Source: Actinotignum schaalii FB123-CNA-2
GTDB taxonomy: Bacteria; Actinomycetota; Actinomycetes; Actinomycetales; Actinomycetaceae
Direction of reading: 5' to 3'
Assembly (NCBI RefSeq): GCF_000411135.1
Contig: NZ_KE150262.1
Span: 436,770 to 500,769, forward strand
DNA length: 64,000 nt
Below, one piece after another: positions 15,975 to 24,679 of the stretch. The translations under genes were made by a program, and so were the position numbers. Under the pieces are notes generated by a model. It saw only the letters and a list, made by a program, of their open reading frames with translations, was not told where the DNA came from and made no database searches. The stretch's first letter is position 1. The number at the start of each line of letters is the position of its first letter.

Positions 15975-16649
15975 ATGGCATTCCGTAGCGCCGCCGCGCG
16001 CATTTTCCGCGCCTGCTCCCGTTGGACGTTTGTGCACGAACCCATCGCGCCAAAAACCATCCTCATCGGTGCCCCGCATTCCTCCAATTGGGATGGCATT
16101 TACGATATTGTCGCGTTTTGGAGTTACGGGCGCTCCATGAAATTCCTGGTCAAAAATTCGCTCGTGCAGGCCCCGGTGCTGGGGGCGATCGTGCGCGCTG
16201 TCGGTGGAATTTCGGTGGATCGCAACCACCCCAGCGGAATCGTGGGCTCGCTGCTCGAACAGGCCGAACGCAGCGAAGAATTCTGCGTGGCGCTCGCACC
16301 GGAAGGCACCCGGAAGGACGTTCAGTACTGGAAATCTGGTTTCTACCGTATGGGCCTGGCCGGGCGCCTACCCATCACCCTCGGCTTCATTGATTCGCGC
16401 ACCAAAACGTACGGGTGGTGGAAGCACCTGTATCTTTCCGGCGACGTCGAGGCAGATATGGACATTCTGCGCGATTTTTACCGCGATTTCGTGGGGAAGA
16501 ACGGCATCAAGCGCTCGGTACCGCGTTTGCGCGCTGAGGACGACGCCGCCGCCCGCGCCCACCTCCTCGACGGCATCGACCTGGACGAAGCGCGCGCTTT
16601 TGCGATTCGGATGAATCGGGAAACCGGCGGGGTGGGGATTACCGAGTAG
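15975..16649 (+). CDS. 1-acyl-sn-glycerol-3-phosphate acyltransferase-like protein
   Basis: A 224-residue PlsC-family protein. The catalytic HX4D motif is HSSNWD (about residues 35-40) and the substrate-binding EGTR lies near residue 115, with GGISVDR between. These enzymes move an acyl chain to lysophosphatidate during phospholipid synthesis at the inner membrane face; this short form lacks obvious transmembrane segments and resembles the glycerol acyltransferase subset of PlsC. AAAGGA precedes ATG 15975. It is convergent with the alpha/beta hydrolase; the 57-base gap has a GC-rich hairpin-forming patch but no clear terminator. Confidence 0.85.
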   Translation: MAFRSAAARIFRACSRWTFVHEPIAPKTILIGAPHSSNWDGIYDIVAFWSYGRSMKFLVKNSLVQAPVLGAIVRAVGGISVDRNHPSGIVGSLLEQAERSEEFCVALAPEGTRKDVQYWKSGFYRMGLAGRLPITLGFIDSRTKTYGWWKHLYLSGDVEADMDILRDFYRDFVGKNGIKRSVPRLRAEDDAAARAHLLDGIDLDEARAFAIRMNRETGGVGITE

Positions 16650-16706
16650 CGGCCGGGACCTACCGCGGTGGCGCGGCGTGAGCGGCCGGGGCCGCTGAGC
16701 TACCGT

Positions 16707-18074
16707 TTACCGCGCCCGGTGCACCGCCTCGAGCAGCGCACTGATCACGGTATGCGGATCGCGGCCCAGCGCATCGTGCTGGTAATCATCACTCACCAGC
16801 GCGGTCAGGCCGCGGATCCGCCCCGCGGTTTCCAGGGAAATATCGGCCGGCACGTACATATCCTCACGGAAAATCCACGCCGCCACCGGCACCTGGTTGC
16901 CACCCAGCACATCCGGGCGATACAGATCATGCCAGGACGTGCGGAAGGCCAGCTCATTAGCCGCCCCGCGCAGCGGAAGCAGCGCCGGATCCTGCTCGAA
17001 CTGCCAGGGGAAAACACTTTCCCCGGAGAAACGGAAGCCCAGCCCTTCCTTGCGCAGATCAGTTTCACCCACCCCGCCCATCGCGAGCGCGGGAATAGCA
17101 AATTCGGGGAATTCCCCGCGGACCCGGTGAGCGGCCCAGGCCAGCGGGCCGGTGCCCGATTGTGCATAAATGGCTTCCTGGAGCGCGAAATAGAGCGGGG
17201 CGCGCGCGGCGGACACCGCTTCTCCCACGCGCTGAAGGAAACCGGGGCGTAGCCGGCGTTGCCCGCGGAAGGACCAGACAGGGTCTTCAAGCAGGTAGTG
17301 GAGCTGCTCGAAGCCGTAGGTGAAGCCGAGGCGCTGGCCGAGCTGGCGGAACCGCGCCGGGGTGAGGCGCTCCCCGGTAGGCAGGATTTCTTCCACATCC
17401 GCCAGGTGGGTGGCGATATACCAGGCGGTATCTTCGTCATTCGGGTAGCGCTCGAAATAGGCGCGATGCCGGGCGGCCAGCCGCGGGAAAGTCTGCCGGT
17501 ACACGGCTTGCGGGCCCTCGTCCAGACTGGGCAGCCCGCCGGTGATCATGGCTTCGCGCAGCCCCGCCGGCGCGTGGGAGAGATAGGATACCGCGGCGAA
17601 ACCCCCGAAGCTTTGCCCCAGCACACTCCACGGTTCATCGCCTTGGAGGTGGCGGCGCAGGTGTTCGGCGTCGTTCACAATAGAGTCCTGGCGGAAACAG
17701 GACAGCAGCGCTGCCTGTGCGGCGGGACTGCCGGCCGCGGTAATGGTGAGGGAATCAAGCGGATACGAATTGCCGGTGCCGCGTTCATCGAGCAGGACGA
17801 GGCGATAGTGGTTGAGTAGCAGGTCCTGCCAGCCGCTCAGCCCCGCAGGGCGCGGTGCCGCGTGACCCGGCCCGCCTTCCAGATACACCAATCGCGGCGC
17901 ATCCTCGCGGCCGGCCCGCACGATTTCCCGCGCAAACACCGTGATAGTAGCGGGAACATGGGCGATATTTTCATCCGGGGGCAGCTCGGTGAACGCACCA
18001 AAGTAATCAAGGGGCACCTGGATGCGGTGCTCGATGACTGTGTAGCCCTGAAAACGATAGGTAACCGCGCTCAT
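16707..18074 (-). CDS. Alpha/beta-fold hydrolase, prolyl aminopeptidase-like
   Basis: A 455-residue protein from ATG 18074 (the open frame extends upstream to 18329, but that extension has no domain and covers a repeat-rich intergenic region). The N-terminal part gives LVYLEGGPGHAAPRP, the oxyanion HGGPG-type loop of proline iminopeptidases; the nucleophile elbow is GQSFGG; a C-terminal Asp/His region includes DDYQHDAL. Closest group: peptidase family S33, which removes N-terminal proline. The exact substrate is unknown. No signal peptide. The upstream region carries the TACTCT repeat array. Confidence 0.8.
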   Translation of the reverse strand: MSAVTYRFQGYTVIEHRIQVPLDYFGAFTELPPDENIAHVPATITVFAREIVRAGREDAPRLVYLEGGPGHAAPRPAGLSGWQDLLLNHYRLVLLDERGTGNSYPLDSLTITAAGSPAAQAALLSCFRQDSIVNDAEHLRRHLQGDEPWSVLGQSFGGFAAVSYLSHAPAGLREAMITGGLPSLDEGPQAVYRQTFPRLAARHRAYFERYPNDEDTAWYIATHLADVEEILPTGERLTPARFRQLGQRLGFTYGFEQLHYLLEDPVWSFRGQRRLRPGFLQRVGEAVSAARAPLYFALQEAIYAQSGTGPLAWAAHRVRGEFPEFAIPALAMGGVGETDLRKEGLGFRFSGESVFPWQFEQDPALLPLRGAANELAFRTSWHDLYRPDVLGGNQVPVAAWIFREDMYVPADISLETAGRIRGLTALVSDDYQHDALGRDPHTVISALLEAVHRAR

Positions 18075-18203
18075 ACCGTGAAGATTACCTGAGCGAGGCG
18101 CAGTTCTCGCCGGCTGTACGGTAGCTCTCATTTCTGCGGGGCCGCGAGCGCACCGGCGCGGATTTGGTGACCGCCAAAAATGCCATTGATTCGCTCTGAG
18201 CTG

Positions 18204-18240
18204 TGAGTAAGCCACCCGGGCGCCGGGGCGGGTGGCTCGG
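18204..18240. repeat. GC-rich inverted repeat
   Basis: AGCCACCCG and CGGGTGGCT flank a 10-base GC-rich centre near 18210-18238. The stem is strong but no T-run follows on either strand, so it is a possible factor-dependent stop or structural element only. Confidence 0.35.
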
Positions 18241-18262
18241 GGCTTCCCGGTAGCTATAACAG

Positions 18263-18387
18263 CTACTCTCACATCTACTCTAAAGTACTCTAACATCTGG
18301 TGTGAGAGTAGAAATCCGCGCCATAGCAACGTTTTCTCGGGCTCTCCCGAAGCTACTCTAAAGTTACTCTAACAATGTTAGAGTAAC
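18263..18387. repeat. Array of TACTCT direct and inverted repeats (operator-like)
   Basis: CTACTCTCACA (18263-18273) is inverted as TGTGAGAGTAG (18301-18311). CTACTCTAAAGT followed by ACTCTAACA occurs at 18275-18295 and again at 18353-18374. GTTACTCTAACA (18363-18374) and TGTTAGAGTAAC (18376-18387) make a perfect 25-bp palindrome around one base. The array fills the gap between the divergent hydrolase and aldo/keto reductase, the place for a shared control region. No regulator gene is adjacent. Nothing else is seen in 18075-18441 apart from the GC-rich hairpin. Confidence 0.65.
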
Positions 18388-18441
18388 TGGCCGGGGGCCA
18401 GAGTGCGGCTGCGCCGTCGTACCTTCTGCAAGAATAGAGCC

Positions 18442-19281
18442 ATGGCAACAATCCCGCTTCTTCCCCTCAATTCCGGCCATTGGATTCCGCAACTGGGAAT
18501 CGGAACCTACCGCATGGACGATGCCACCGCGCGCCGGGCCGTGCGCGAGGCACTCGCCATGGGCTACCGGCATATCGACACCGCGCAAATGTACGGCAAC
18601 GAAGCCGCGGTCGGCCAGGCAATCGCGGAATCCGGCGTGGATCGCGAAGATATTTTCCTCGTCACGAAACTCGATAACCCCAATCACGCCCCGCGCGCCG
18701 TGCGGGAAACGTTCGCGCGTTCACTCGCGCAGCTCGGCACCGATTACGTTGATCTTTTCCTCATCCACTGGCCCATGCTCAGCGGCGATTACGTGGAGGC
18801 GTACCAGGTCATGGAGGAATTCGTGGCCGACGGACGCGCCCTGGCGATTGGCGTATCCAATTTCGAGCGTCACCACCTCGAGGCGCTGCGTTTCGCCGCG
18901 CAGATCCAGCCCGCCGTCAATCAAATCGAAGCGCACCCCTATTTCCAGAACGCCGAGGTCACGCAGTATTGCACCGATGCCGGGATTCGCGTGGAAGCGT
19001 GGGCGCCGCTGGCGCGCGGGGCTGTGAACGACGACGCCGTGCTTGCCGAGCTGGCGGCTGCTAAGGGGTGCACCGTTGCCCAACTGGTATTGCTCTGGCA
19101 CCTCTCGCGCGGGCGGATCGTCTTCCCCGGGGCGTCCTCCGCCGCGCACCTGGCTGAAAACCTGGCCTGCCTCGATTTCACTCTCCTCAAAGAAGAAGCC
19201 GAGGAGATCGACAATATGGATCGTTTCGAAGCCGGGCGCACCGGGCGCCACCCCGATACCTTCCGTCGCAACGGGGAATAG
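18442..19281 (+). CDS. Aldo/keto reductase
   Basis: A 279-residue NADPH-dependent reductase of the AKR superfamily (diketogluconate/methylglyoxal reductase-like clade). The tetrad is visible: Asp and Tyr in DTAQMYGNE, Lys in LVTKLDN, His in LFLIHWPM; GVSNF and the C-terminal VFPGAS strand line the cofactor site. Substrate cannot be told. ATG 18442 is chosen over the open frame start at 18403, which begins inside the upstream control region. The palindrome array ends 55 bases before the start, so expression is probably regulated. Confidence 0.9.
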   Translation: MATIPLLPLNSGHWIPQLGIGTYRMDDATARRAVREALAMGYRHIDTAQMYGNEAAVGQAIAESGVDREDIFLVTKLDNPNHAPRAVRETFARSLAQLGTDYVDLFLIHWPMLSGDYVEAYQVMEEFVADGRALAIGVSNFERHHLEALRFAAQIQPAVNQIEAHPYFQNAEVTQYCTDAGIRVEAWAPLARGAVNDDAVLAELAAAKGCTVAQLVLLWHLSRGRIVFPGASSAAHLAENLACLDFTLLKEEAEEIDNMDRFEAGRTGRHPDTFRRNGE

Positions 19282-19517
19282 CGGCTGAGCTGGGCGGGGC
19301 TGGACCGGGCTGGCCTGAACCGGGCGGTGGCCTGGACGCGCGCGCTGAGCTGGGCTAATGCCGGAGCTTTGGTGTCCAGCGCATAAAACGCCCCATAAAT
19401 ATGGCGTAGCCCTTCGCTAGCATAGAAGTGGTGAAAGGCAGGTCACGCCCCGGTGGGTCGGGGCGGAATATCAGGTGAACGTCACCGTGCCAGGAACCCG
19501 TAAGGAAAAGGAGCGGA

Positions 19518-20321
19518 ATGTATTTTGCATACACCATCGCCGGGTCTGAAGCTACCGGCGGTGCTGGATTCCAAGTTGATTTGAAGACCTTCCAGCAGCT
19601 CGGGGTGTACGGCATGGGCACGCTCACGTGTATCGTGTCCTTCGACCCGAACAATAACTGGAACCATCGCTTCGTGCCCGTCCCTCCGGAAGTGATTAGC
19701 GCCCAGATGGAAGCGGCGCTGCGCTCCCAGAATATTCGCACCGCGAAGGTCGGCATGCTCGGCCACCCGGATACTATTGAAGCAGTGCGCGCCGGGCTCG
19801 CTTCCCAGGAATGGGACAATGTGGTGGTGGATCCGGTCCTCATCTGCAAGGGTCAGGAACCGGGCCAGGCACTGGATACCGATAATGCGCTGCGCACCAA
19901 GATTCTTCCCTTCGCCACCGTCACCACCCCAAATAATTTTGAGGCTCGTACCCTCTCCGGCTTGGATACGCTGGAAACTGAGGAGGATCTCATCGAAGCC
20001 GCCAAGCGTATCGGTGAGCTCGGCCCGAAGAACGTGGTGGTCAAGGGCGGGATTGATTTCCCCGGCCCGGATGCCGTGGATGTGCTCTGGGATGGTGAGA
20101 AAGCCACCGTGTACCGCGCCCCGAAGATCGGTGAAGAGCGCGTATCGGGTGCCGGCTGCACCCTGGCCGCAGCCATCACCGCGGAACTGGCCAAGGGCGT
20201 AGAGATCCACGAAGCCGTGCAGCGTGCCAAGGATATGGTGACCGCCGGTATTGAGGCCCGCGTGGAAGCCAATACCCCCTTCGCCACCGTGTGGCAGGGT
20301 GCTTACCAGGATCAGGACTAG
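19518..20321 (+). CDS. pdxK: Pyridoxal kinase (PdxK, ThiD-like ribokinase family)
   Basis: A 267-residue kinase matching the Bacillus PdxK type throughout: AGSEATGGAGFQVDLKTF at the N-terminus, TAKVGMLG, VVDPVLICKG, VTTPNNFEA, VVKGG, and the catalytic GAGCTLAAA loop near residue 210. The cysteine in GAGCT is typical of this dual PdxK/ThiD group. It phosphorylates pyridoxal/pyridoxine (and in relatives also hydroxymethylpyrimidine) to salvage B6. AAAAGGAGCGG precedes ATG 19518. The YdcF gene starts 3 bases after its stop. The 236-base upstream gap contains GC-rich repeats of GAGCTGGGC but no riboswitch I can recognise. Confidence 0.9.
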   Translation: MYFAYTIAGSEATGGAGFQVDLKTFQQLGVYGMGTLTCIVSFDPNNNWNHRFVPVPPEVISAQMEAALRSQNIRTAKVGMLGHPDTIEAVRAGLASQEWDNVVVDPVLICKGQEPGQALDTDNALRTKILPFATVTTPNNFEARTLSGLDTLETEEDLIEAAKRIGELGPKNVVVKGGIDFPGPDAVDVLWDGEKATVYRAPKIGEERVSGAGCTLAAAITAELAKGVEIHEAVQRAKDMVTAGIEARVEANTPFATVWQGAYQDQD

Positions 20322-20324
20322 GCC

Positions 20325-20891
20325 ATGCCCGGCATCGATCCGGCCGTCCCGGTCATTATTGTGCTGGGCGGCCGGATCATGCACACCCGCCATGGCTACC
20401 TGCCCAGCGGGAGTTTGAAACGCCGCCTTGCACGGGCCCTGGCCGAATATCGCTACGCGCGGTCGCGCGGGGCACGCCCCGCCCTCATCTGCTCGGGCGG
20501 GCGGTCCTCACCCAGCGTGCCCAGCGAAGCCCAGGTCATGGCCTCCTGGCTCGCCTCTCGCGGAGTGCCGCGCAGCGCGATCCTGGCAGAAAGCCACTCG
20601 CGCACCACCGAAGAAAATATGGGCGATTGCGCCGCGTTGCTCCGCGGGCGGGAGCCGGTTCCCGGCTTGCTCCCGGATGGCACCATCGCCGCGGTCATCG
20701 TGACCTCCTGGCAGCACGTACCCCGCACCCGGTACTTCGCGGTGAAATTCGGATTCAGCCCGGTCATGCGCGGGGCCAGCCTTGCGCCCTCCACCACCCC
20801 GAAAGCCCTCATCTGGGAATTGGGAGCGGTGGGGATTTACCTGGCGCGGATAGTGGCGCGCCGGGTGCGCAAGCGTCGTCGTAGCACTTAA
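20325..20891 (+). CDS. YdcF family (DUF218) protein
   Basis: A 188-residue DUF218 protein. The family signature is clear: IIVLGG at the start, KRRLARALAEYR, LICSGG, the SRTTEEN acidic motif and VIVTSWQHVPRTR near residue 130. DUF218 proteins are linked to envelope or vitamin metabolism (SanA, ElyC, YdcF) but the reaction is not settled. A C-terminal helix with a basic end (RRVRKRRR) could touch the membrane. It is translated right after pdxK. Confidence 0.85.
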   Translation: MPGIDPAVPVIIVLGGRIMHTRHGYLPSGSLKRRLARALAEYRYARSRGARPALICSGGRSSPSVPSEAQVMASWLASRGVPRSAILAESHSRTTEENMGDCAALLRGREPVPGLLPDGTIAAVIVTSWQHVPRTRYFAVKFGFSPVMRGASLAPSTTPKALIWELGAVGIYLARIVARRVRKRRRST

Positions 20892-20930
20892 GTACGGAAG
20901 GGAGCTGGCGCGGCGTGCCACAATAGAAAC

Positions 20931-21653
20931 GTGACAACGAATCCGTACCTGCGCCCCGCCCTCGCGTTCCTGCGCGAGCACCTGGAAGGTGCCCCGGCCA
21001 GCGCGCGCGCCCGCCGCTACCGCTACGAACACTGTTTACGGGTCGCGGCCATCGGGCGCGGGGTCGCGATGTCCGAAGGCCTCGCGGTAGATACCCTCGA
21101 AATTGCCTGCCTCCTGCACGATATCGGGAAATTTGATTCCGCGCGGCCGGTAGATCACGGCCGGGCCGGCGCGCGAATCGTCCGCCCATTTTTGGAAAGC
21201 CTGGGCATGCCGGAAGCGGAAGTCACGGAGATCTGCCAGGGCATCGCCATGCACACCGATGGCCGCAGCGAATATCCGGAAGACTCCCCCGAATATCGCG
21301 GCCAGCGCGAATACCCGGCGGAGGCCAGCGTGCTCGCGCAGTCGGTCGGAGACTGCGATAACGTGGACCGTTTCAGTGTCTACCGCATCCACGACACCCT
21401 GCTGTATCACAATATGGACGCCATGCCGCTCCCTGAACAGCTCAATTTTATCGACGGATACCTGGCGCGCCTGGGGCGCGAACGTAACTACCGCTGCGCC
21501 ACCCGGAGCGCGCAACGCCTCTGGATTGAAGCACTGGAATTTCAGGAGTATTACTTTTCCCGGATGCGTGAGCAGCTAGCCACCGCGCACCCGTATATGG
21601 ACCTTGCCGAGGGAAAATCACTACCCTCGGCGCACTCAAGGAGGAATCCATGA
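20931..21653 (+). CDS. HD domain-containing phosphohydrolase
   Basis: A 240-residue HD-domain protein. The metal ligands are visible as H in YRYEHCLRVA, HD in LLHDIGKFD, H in AMHTDG and D in VGDCDNVDRF. The fold suits a nucleotide or phosphate ester hydrolase; substrate unknown. The start is GTG 20931 with no good Shine-Dalgarno, and CAATAG lies about 6-11 bases before it, so the message may be nearly leaderless. Its stop overlaps the start of the next gene (ATGA). Confidence 0.8.
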   Translation: MTTNPYLRPALAFLREHLEGAPASARARRYRYEHCLRVAAIGRGVAMSEGLAVDTLEIACLLHDIGKFDSARPVDHGRAGARIVRPFLESLGMPEAEVTEICQGIAMHTDGRSEYPEDSPEYRGQREYPAEASVLAQSVGDCDNVDRFSVYRIHDTLLYHNMDAMPLPEQLNFIDGYLARLGRERNYRCATRSAQRLWIEALEFQEYYFSRMREQLATAHPYMDLAEGKSLPSAHSRRNP

Positions 21654-22873
21654 CAACATTCACGCAGGCGCGCGATTCCATCCGTGGCTCCTACGCCCCG
21701 GAATTTGCACGGGTGGTGGACGCTTTCGCCGCCTCCATCGCCACCAACCAGGATCGCGGCGGGCAAATCGCGGTCCTCTGGCACGGCGAACCCGTGGTTA
21801 ATATTTACGGGGGCTGGAACCCGCCTGCCGGTGCAAATACCGGGGGCGGCGTGGCCGATGGCGCCGTCGTTGAAGACCCCATCGAGGAACGCACGCCCTA
21901 CCCGGATAACGCGGTGCAGCTTATTTTCTCCCAAACGAAAGGCCTGACCGGGATTTGCTTCGCGGATTCCGTGGCACGCGGGCTTATCGATCCGGATGCG
22001 CGAGTGGCAGACTATTGGCCCGAATTTGCCGCCAATGGCAAAGAAGATATTCGGGTGAGTCAGCTGGCCAGCCACTCCGCCGGCCTGCCCGGTTTTGACC
22101 ATATTCTGCCCGCGAGCGCGCTATTCGATTGGGATCTTATTACCTCCGAGCTCGCCGCCCAGGCCCCGCGCTGGGAGCCCGGAACCAAACACGGCTACCA
22201 CGCACTCTCCATGGGCTATCTGGCCGGAGAGCTGGTGCGGCGGGTTTCCGGCCTCACTCCCAAGCACTACCTGGAAGAAAACTTCCGGGCTCCCCTCAAC
22301 CTTTCCGTGTGGATCGGTTGCCCCGAATCCGAGCGGTCGCGCATCGCCAAGCATTTCTGGGGGCCTCGCACCCAAGGCTGGGGCGGGGCGCTGCGCCAGG
22401 CCCAGGCCGACCCGAAGTCCACAACCTCCTACGCCTACCAATCCCCGAAGGATACCGATTCGGCCATCACCGACCCGCATTTCCTCGATGCGGAAATGCC
22501 CTCTATCAACGGGCATGCTGATGCGCTCTCCTTGGCAACCCTCTACGCCATGTTCTGCGACGGGCGCTATGCGCGCTACGACGCCGAGCTCATCACCGCG
22601 GTATCAGCCACTCGCGCCGAAGGCTTCGACGAAGTCCTATGTGATTCGACCTCCCGCTACGGGCTGGTCTTCCAGCTGGGAAGCCAGCGCGAACCCATGC
22701 TCTCCCGCGGCAGCTTCGGGCACAATGGGCGCGGCGGCTGCCTTTCCTTCGCGGACCCGGGCACCGGGATCTCCTTCTCCTACGTGGAGAACCAGCTCTC
22801 CTCCGAACCGCTCCCGCAGGCGCGCGTCTGCCGGCTCCTCGCCGCGGTACGGGACAGCCTCGAGTTGGCTTAA
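21650..22873 (+). CDS. Serine hydrolase, class C beta-lactamase/EstB-like
   Basis: A 407-residue protein of the beta-lactamase (PF00144) fold. The nucleophile motif SxxK is SQTKG at about residues 103-107 and the second-motif tyrosine is in KHGYHALSMGYLAGELV. The C-terminal motif is probably FGHNGRGG in place of KTG, as in EstB-type esterases. No signal peptide is seen, so a cytoplasmic esterase or peptidase is more likely than an antibiotic-degrading enzyme. AAGGAGG precedes the ATG, which overlaps the HD gene stop by 4 bases. Confidence 0.85.
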   Translation: MTTFTQARDSIRGSYAPEFARVVDAFAASIATNQDRGGQIAVLWHGEPVVNIYGGWNPPAGANTGGGVADGAVVEDPIEERTPYPDNAVQLIFSQTKGLTGICFADSVARGLIDPDARVADYWPEFAANGKEDIRVSQLASHSAGLPGFDHILPASALFDWDLITSELAAQAPRWEPGTKHGYHALSMGYLAGELVRRVSGLTPKHYLEENFRAPLNLSVWIGCPESERSRIAKHFWGPRTQGWGGALRQAQADPKSTTSYAYQSPKDTDSAITDPHFLDAEMPSINGHADALSLATLYAMFCDGRYARYDAELITAVSATRAEGFDEVLCDSTSRYGLVFQLGSQREPMLSRGSFGHNGRGGCLSFADPGTGISFSYVENQLSSEPLPQARVCRLLAAVRDSLELA

Positions 22874-22916
22874 CTAACCCAGCGGCAGAGTGCCGGTGGT
22901 AGAAAAAGTATTTTAC

Positions 22917-22953
22917 GCGGGGGTGCGTTGCAGATCGGCAGCGGCACCCCCGC
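22917..22953. terminator. Bidirectional terminator between estB-like gene and dnaB
   Basis: GCGGGGGTGC (22917-22926) pairs perfectly with GCACCCCCGC (22944-22953) around a 17-base loop. T-rich bases follow on the plus strand (ATTTTG) and on the minus strand (AAAATACTTTTT complement side), fitting convergent genes. Confidence 0.65.
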
Positions 22954-22970
22954 GATTTTGCTCCACAGGC

Positions 22971-24335
22971 TTAGTTTTCCGCGAGATTTGCGAAACGCGC
23001 GTAATGGCCCTGGAAAGCCACCTCTACCGTGCCGGTGGGCCCGGAACGCTGCTTGCCGATAATGACTTCCGCCAGGCCTGCCTTCTCAGAATCCTGATGG
23101 TACATATCATCGCGGTGGATAAGAAGGACGACGTCGGCATCCTGCTCCAGCGAACCCGATTCACGCAGGTCAGCCACCTGAGGGCGCTTATCATTACGCT
23201 TTTCCGAATCACGGTTGAGCTGCGCCACCGCAATAATAGGAATTTCCAATTCCTTAGCGAGCAACTTAATCGAACGCGAAAACTCCGAGACTTCCTGCTG
23301 GCGCGATTCGGGAACCTTCCCGGCCGAAGCCAAAAGCTGGAGGTAGTCAATCACGATCATCTGAATATCGTGCTGCTGCTTAAGCCGGCGCGATTTCGCA
23401 CGGATTTCCGGCAAGGTGAGATTCGGAGAATCATCCACAATGAGCGGCGCGGTAGAAATACGTTCGACGGCACCGGCGACTTTGTCCCAATCCTGCTGTG
23501 TCATCTCACCTTTAATCATGCGATCTTGGAACACTCCCGCTTCGGCAGCGAGCAAACGCATCGACAACTCCGTACGGTTCATTTCCAGGGAGAAGTAGAC
23601 CACCGGCTGGTGGTTATGGATGGCAGCCTGCCGGCAAAAATCCATCGCCAGAGTGGATTTACCCGCACCCGGGCGGGCCGCCACAATAATCATCTGCCCG
23701 GCGCGCAGGCCGTTGAGCTTGGCATCCAGGTCGATAAACCCGGTAGCCACACCTTCTAATTGGCCGGCGCGTTCCGCGTTCTTCTCCAGCTCATCCAAAA
23801 GCCCGGGAACGATTTCCGCCATCGTGGCGTAGTCCGTGGCCTCACGCGATTGCCCGAGAGAAAAAACTTCTGATTGGGCCATATTAATGAGGCCCATAAC
23901 ATCCGCGCCGTCCGTGGTGTAGCCGAGCTGGGCGATGCGGGTGCCCACTTCCACCAAGCCGCGCAGCTGGGATTGTTCGCGCACAATATTCGCGTAATAT
24001 CCGGCATTCGCAGCCGTGGGCACCGAAGCAACCAGGGTGTGCAGATACGGCAGCCCGCCGATACGCTCAAGATCCCCGCGCTTCTTGAGTTCCGCACCCA
24101 CGGTAATGGCATCTGCCGGCTCCCCACGCCCGAAAAGCTCCAGGATAACCGTGAAGACTGTGGCATTTGAGGGATGGTAAAAATCATCGGCGGTCAGCAC
24201 TGTCACCACATCGGCAATGGCATCTTTGGAGAGCAGCATCCCGCCCAAAACAGATTGTTCCGCCGAGAGGTTTTGGGGAGGGGTACGTTCGAAAGATGAC
24301 CCCTGCATCTTTGCACCGTTATTGATGACGGACAT
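22971..24335 (-). CDS. dnaB: Replicative DNA helicase DnaB
   Basis: A 454-residue hexameric helicase that unwinds DNA at the fork. The N-terminal domain (PPQNLSAEQSVLGGMLL onward) is followed by a RecA-like C-terminal domain with Walker A ARPGAGKST (about residues 228-236), Walker B as MIVIDYLQLL, and the DLRESGSLEQDAD motif. There is no intein. ATG 24335 follows AAAGGGAAG; the open frame extends 30 bases further but without support. The partner loader-like DciA is encoded at 58857. A cluster of DnaA boxes lies upstream. Confidence 0.95.
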   Translation of the reverse strand: MSVINNGAKMQGSSFERTPPQNLSAEQSVLGGMLLSKDAIADVVTVLTADDFYHPSNATVFTVILELFGRGEPADAITVGAELKKRGDLERIGGLPYLHTLVASVPTAANAGYYANIVREQSQLRGLVEVGTRIAQLGYTTDGADVMGLINMAQSEVFSLGQSREATDYATMAEIVPGLLDELEKNAERAGQLEGVATGFIDLDAKLNGLRAGQMIIVAARPGAGKSTLAMDFCRQAAIHNHQPVVYFSLEMNRTELSMRLLAAEAGVFQDRMIKGEMTQQDWDKVAGAVERISTAPLIVDDSPNLTLPEIRAKSRRLKQQHDIQMIVIDYLQLLASAGKVPESRQQEVSEFSRSIKLLAKELEIPIIAVAQLNRDSEKRNDKRPQVADLRESGSLEQDADVVLLIHRDDMYHQDSEKAGLAEVIIGKQRSGPTGTVEVAFQGHYARFANLAEN

Positions 24336-24463
24336 AGCTTCCCTTTCTCGGCGATAGATCTCCACTGGCTTTCGTAACGCGTTTACGAGGTGAATTTCAA
24401 GTTAATTCTCCTGCGCGGATGTGTAAACACGCCGGGGTATCCGTGCATAACCGGTGGACAAAC

Positions 24464-24599
24464 TGTGGATAGCTTGGGGATTGTTCACCATTTGTACCCA
24501 CAACTATCCACAACTGTGGATGGAGTGGGGGAAATCCCCGGTATCCCGTCCCCAAGTTTGTCCACAACTGTGGAAAGATATGACTTCGAGTTCTCCACA
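24464..24599. promoter_or_regulatory. Cluster of DnaA-box-like sites upstream of dnaB
   Basis: Sites related to TTATCCACA: TGTGGATAG (24464-24472), CTATCCACA (24504-24512), TGTGGATGG (24515-24523), TTGTCCACA (24558-24566), TGTGGAAAG (24569-24577) and TTCTCCACA (24591-24599). Two pairs are arranged head to head with 2 bases between. The region 24336-24679 separates divergent dnaB and the MATE gene and holds nothing else that I recognise. It could let DnaA control dnaB, or act as a DnaA reservoir. Confidence 0.6.
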
Positions 24600-24679
24600 T
24601 CTTAACTACGTGACGTCACTCACGTTGAGGCTTTCCTCAAGTAGGCTCGCTCGGGTGTGACTCAGCTAAGCTAGCGGAC

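Noticed and set aside
16650-16706. GC-rich hairpin-forming patch between plsC-like and hydrolase genes as a terminator
   Set aside because: The pairing is short and there is no T-run on either strand.
18075-18329. 85-residue N-terminal extension of the alpha/beta hydrolase
   Set aside because: The extension has no domain resemblance and overlaps the operator-like repeat array; ATG 18074 gives a normal-length protein.
19282-19517. TPP or other riboswitch before pdxK
   Set aside because: The gap contains GC-rich GAGCTGGGC-type repeats but no conserved riboswitch core that I recognise.
19482-20393. 303-codon minus-strand frame opposite pdxK
   Set aside because: Antisense to a clearly conserved kinase gene; no domain of its own.
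21650-22873. Antibiotic-resistance beta-lactamase
   Set aside because: The fold is right, but there is no signal peptide and the third motif resembles esterases (EstB type) more than true class C enzymes.
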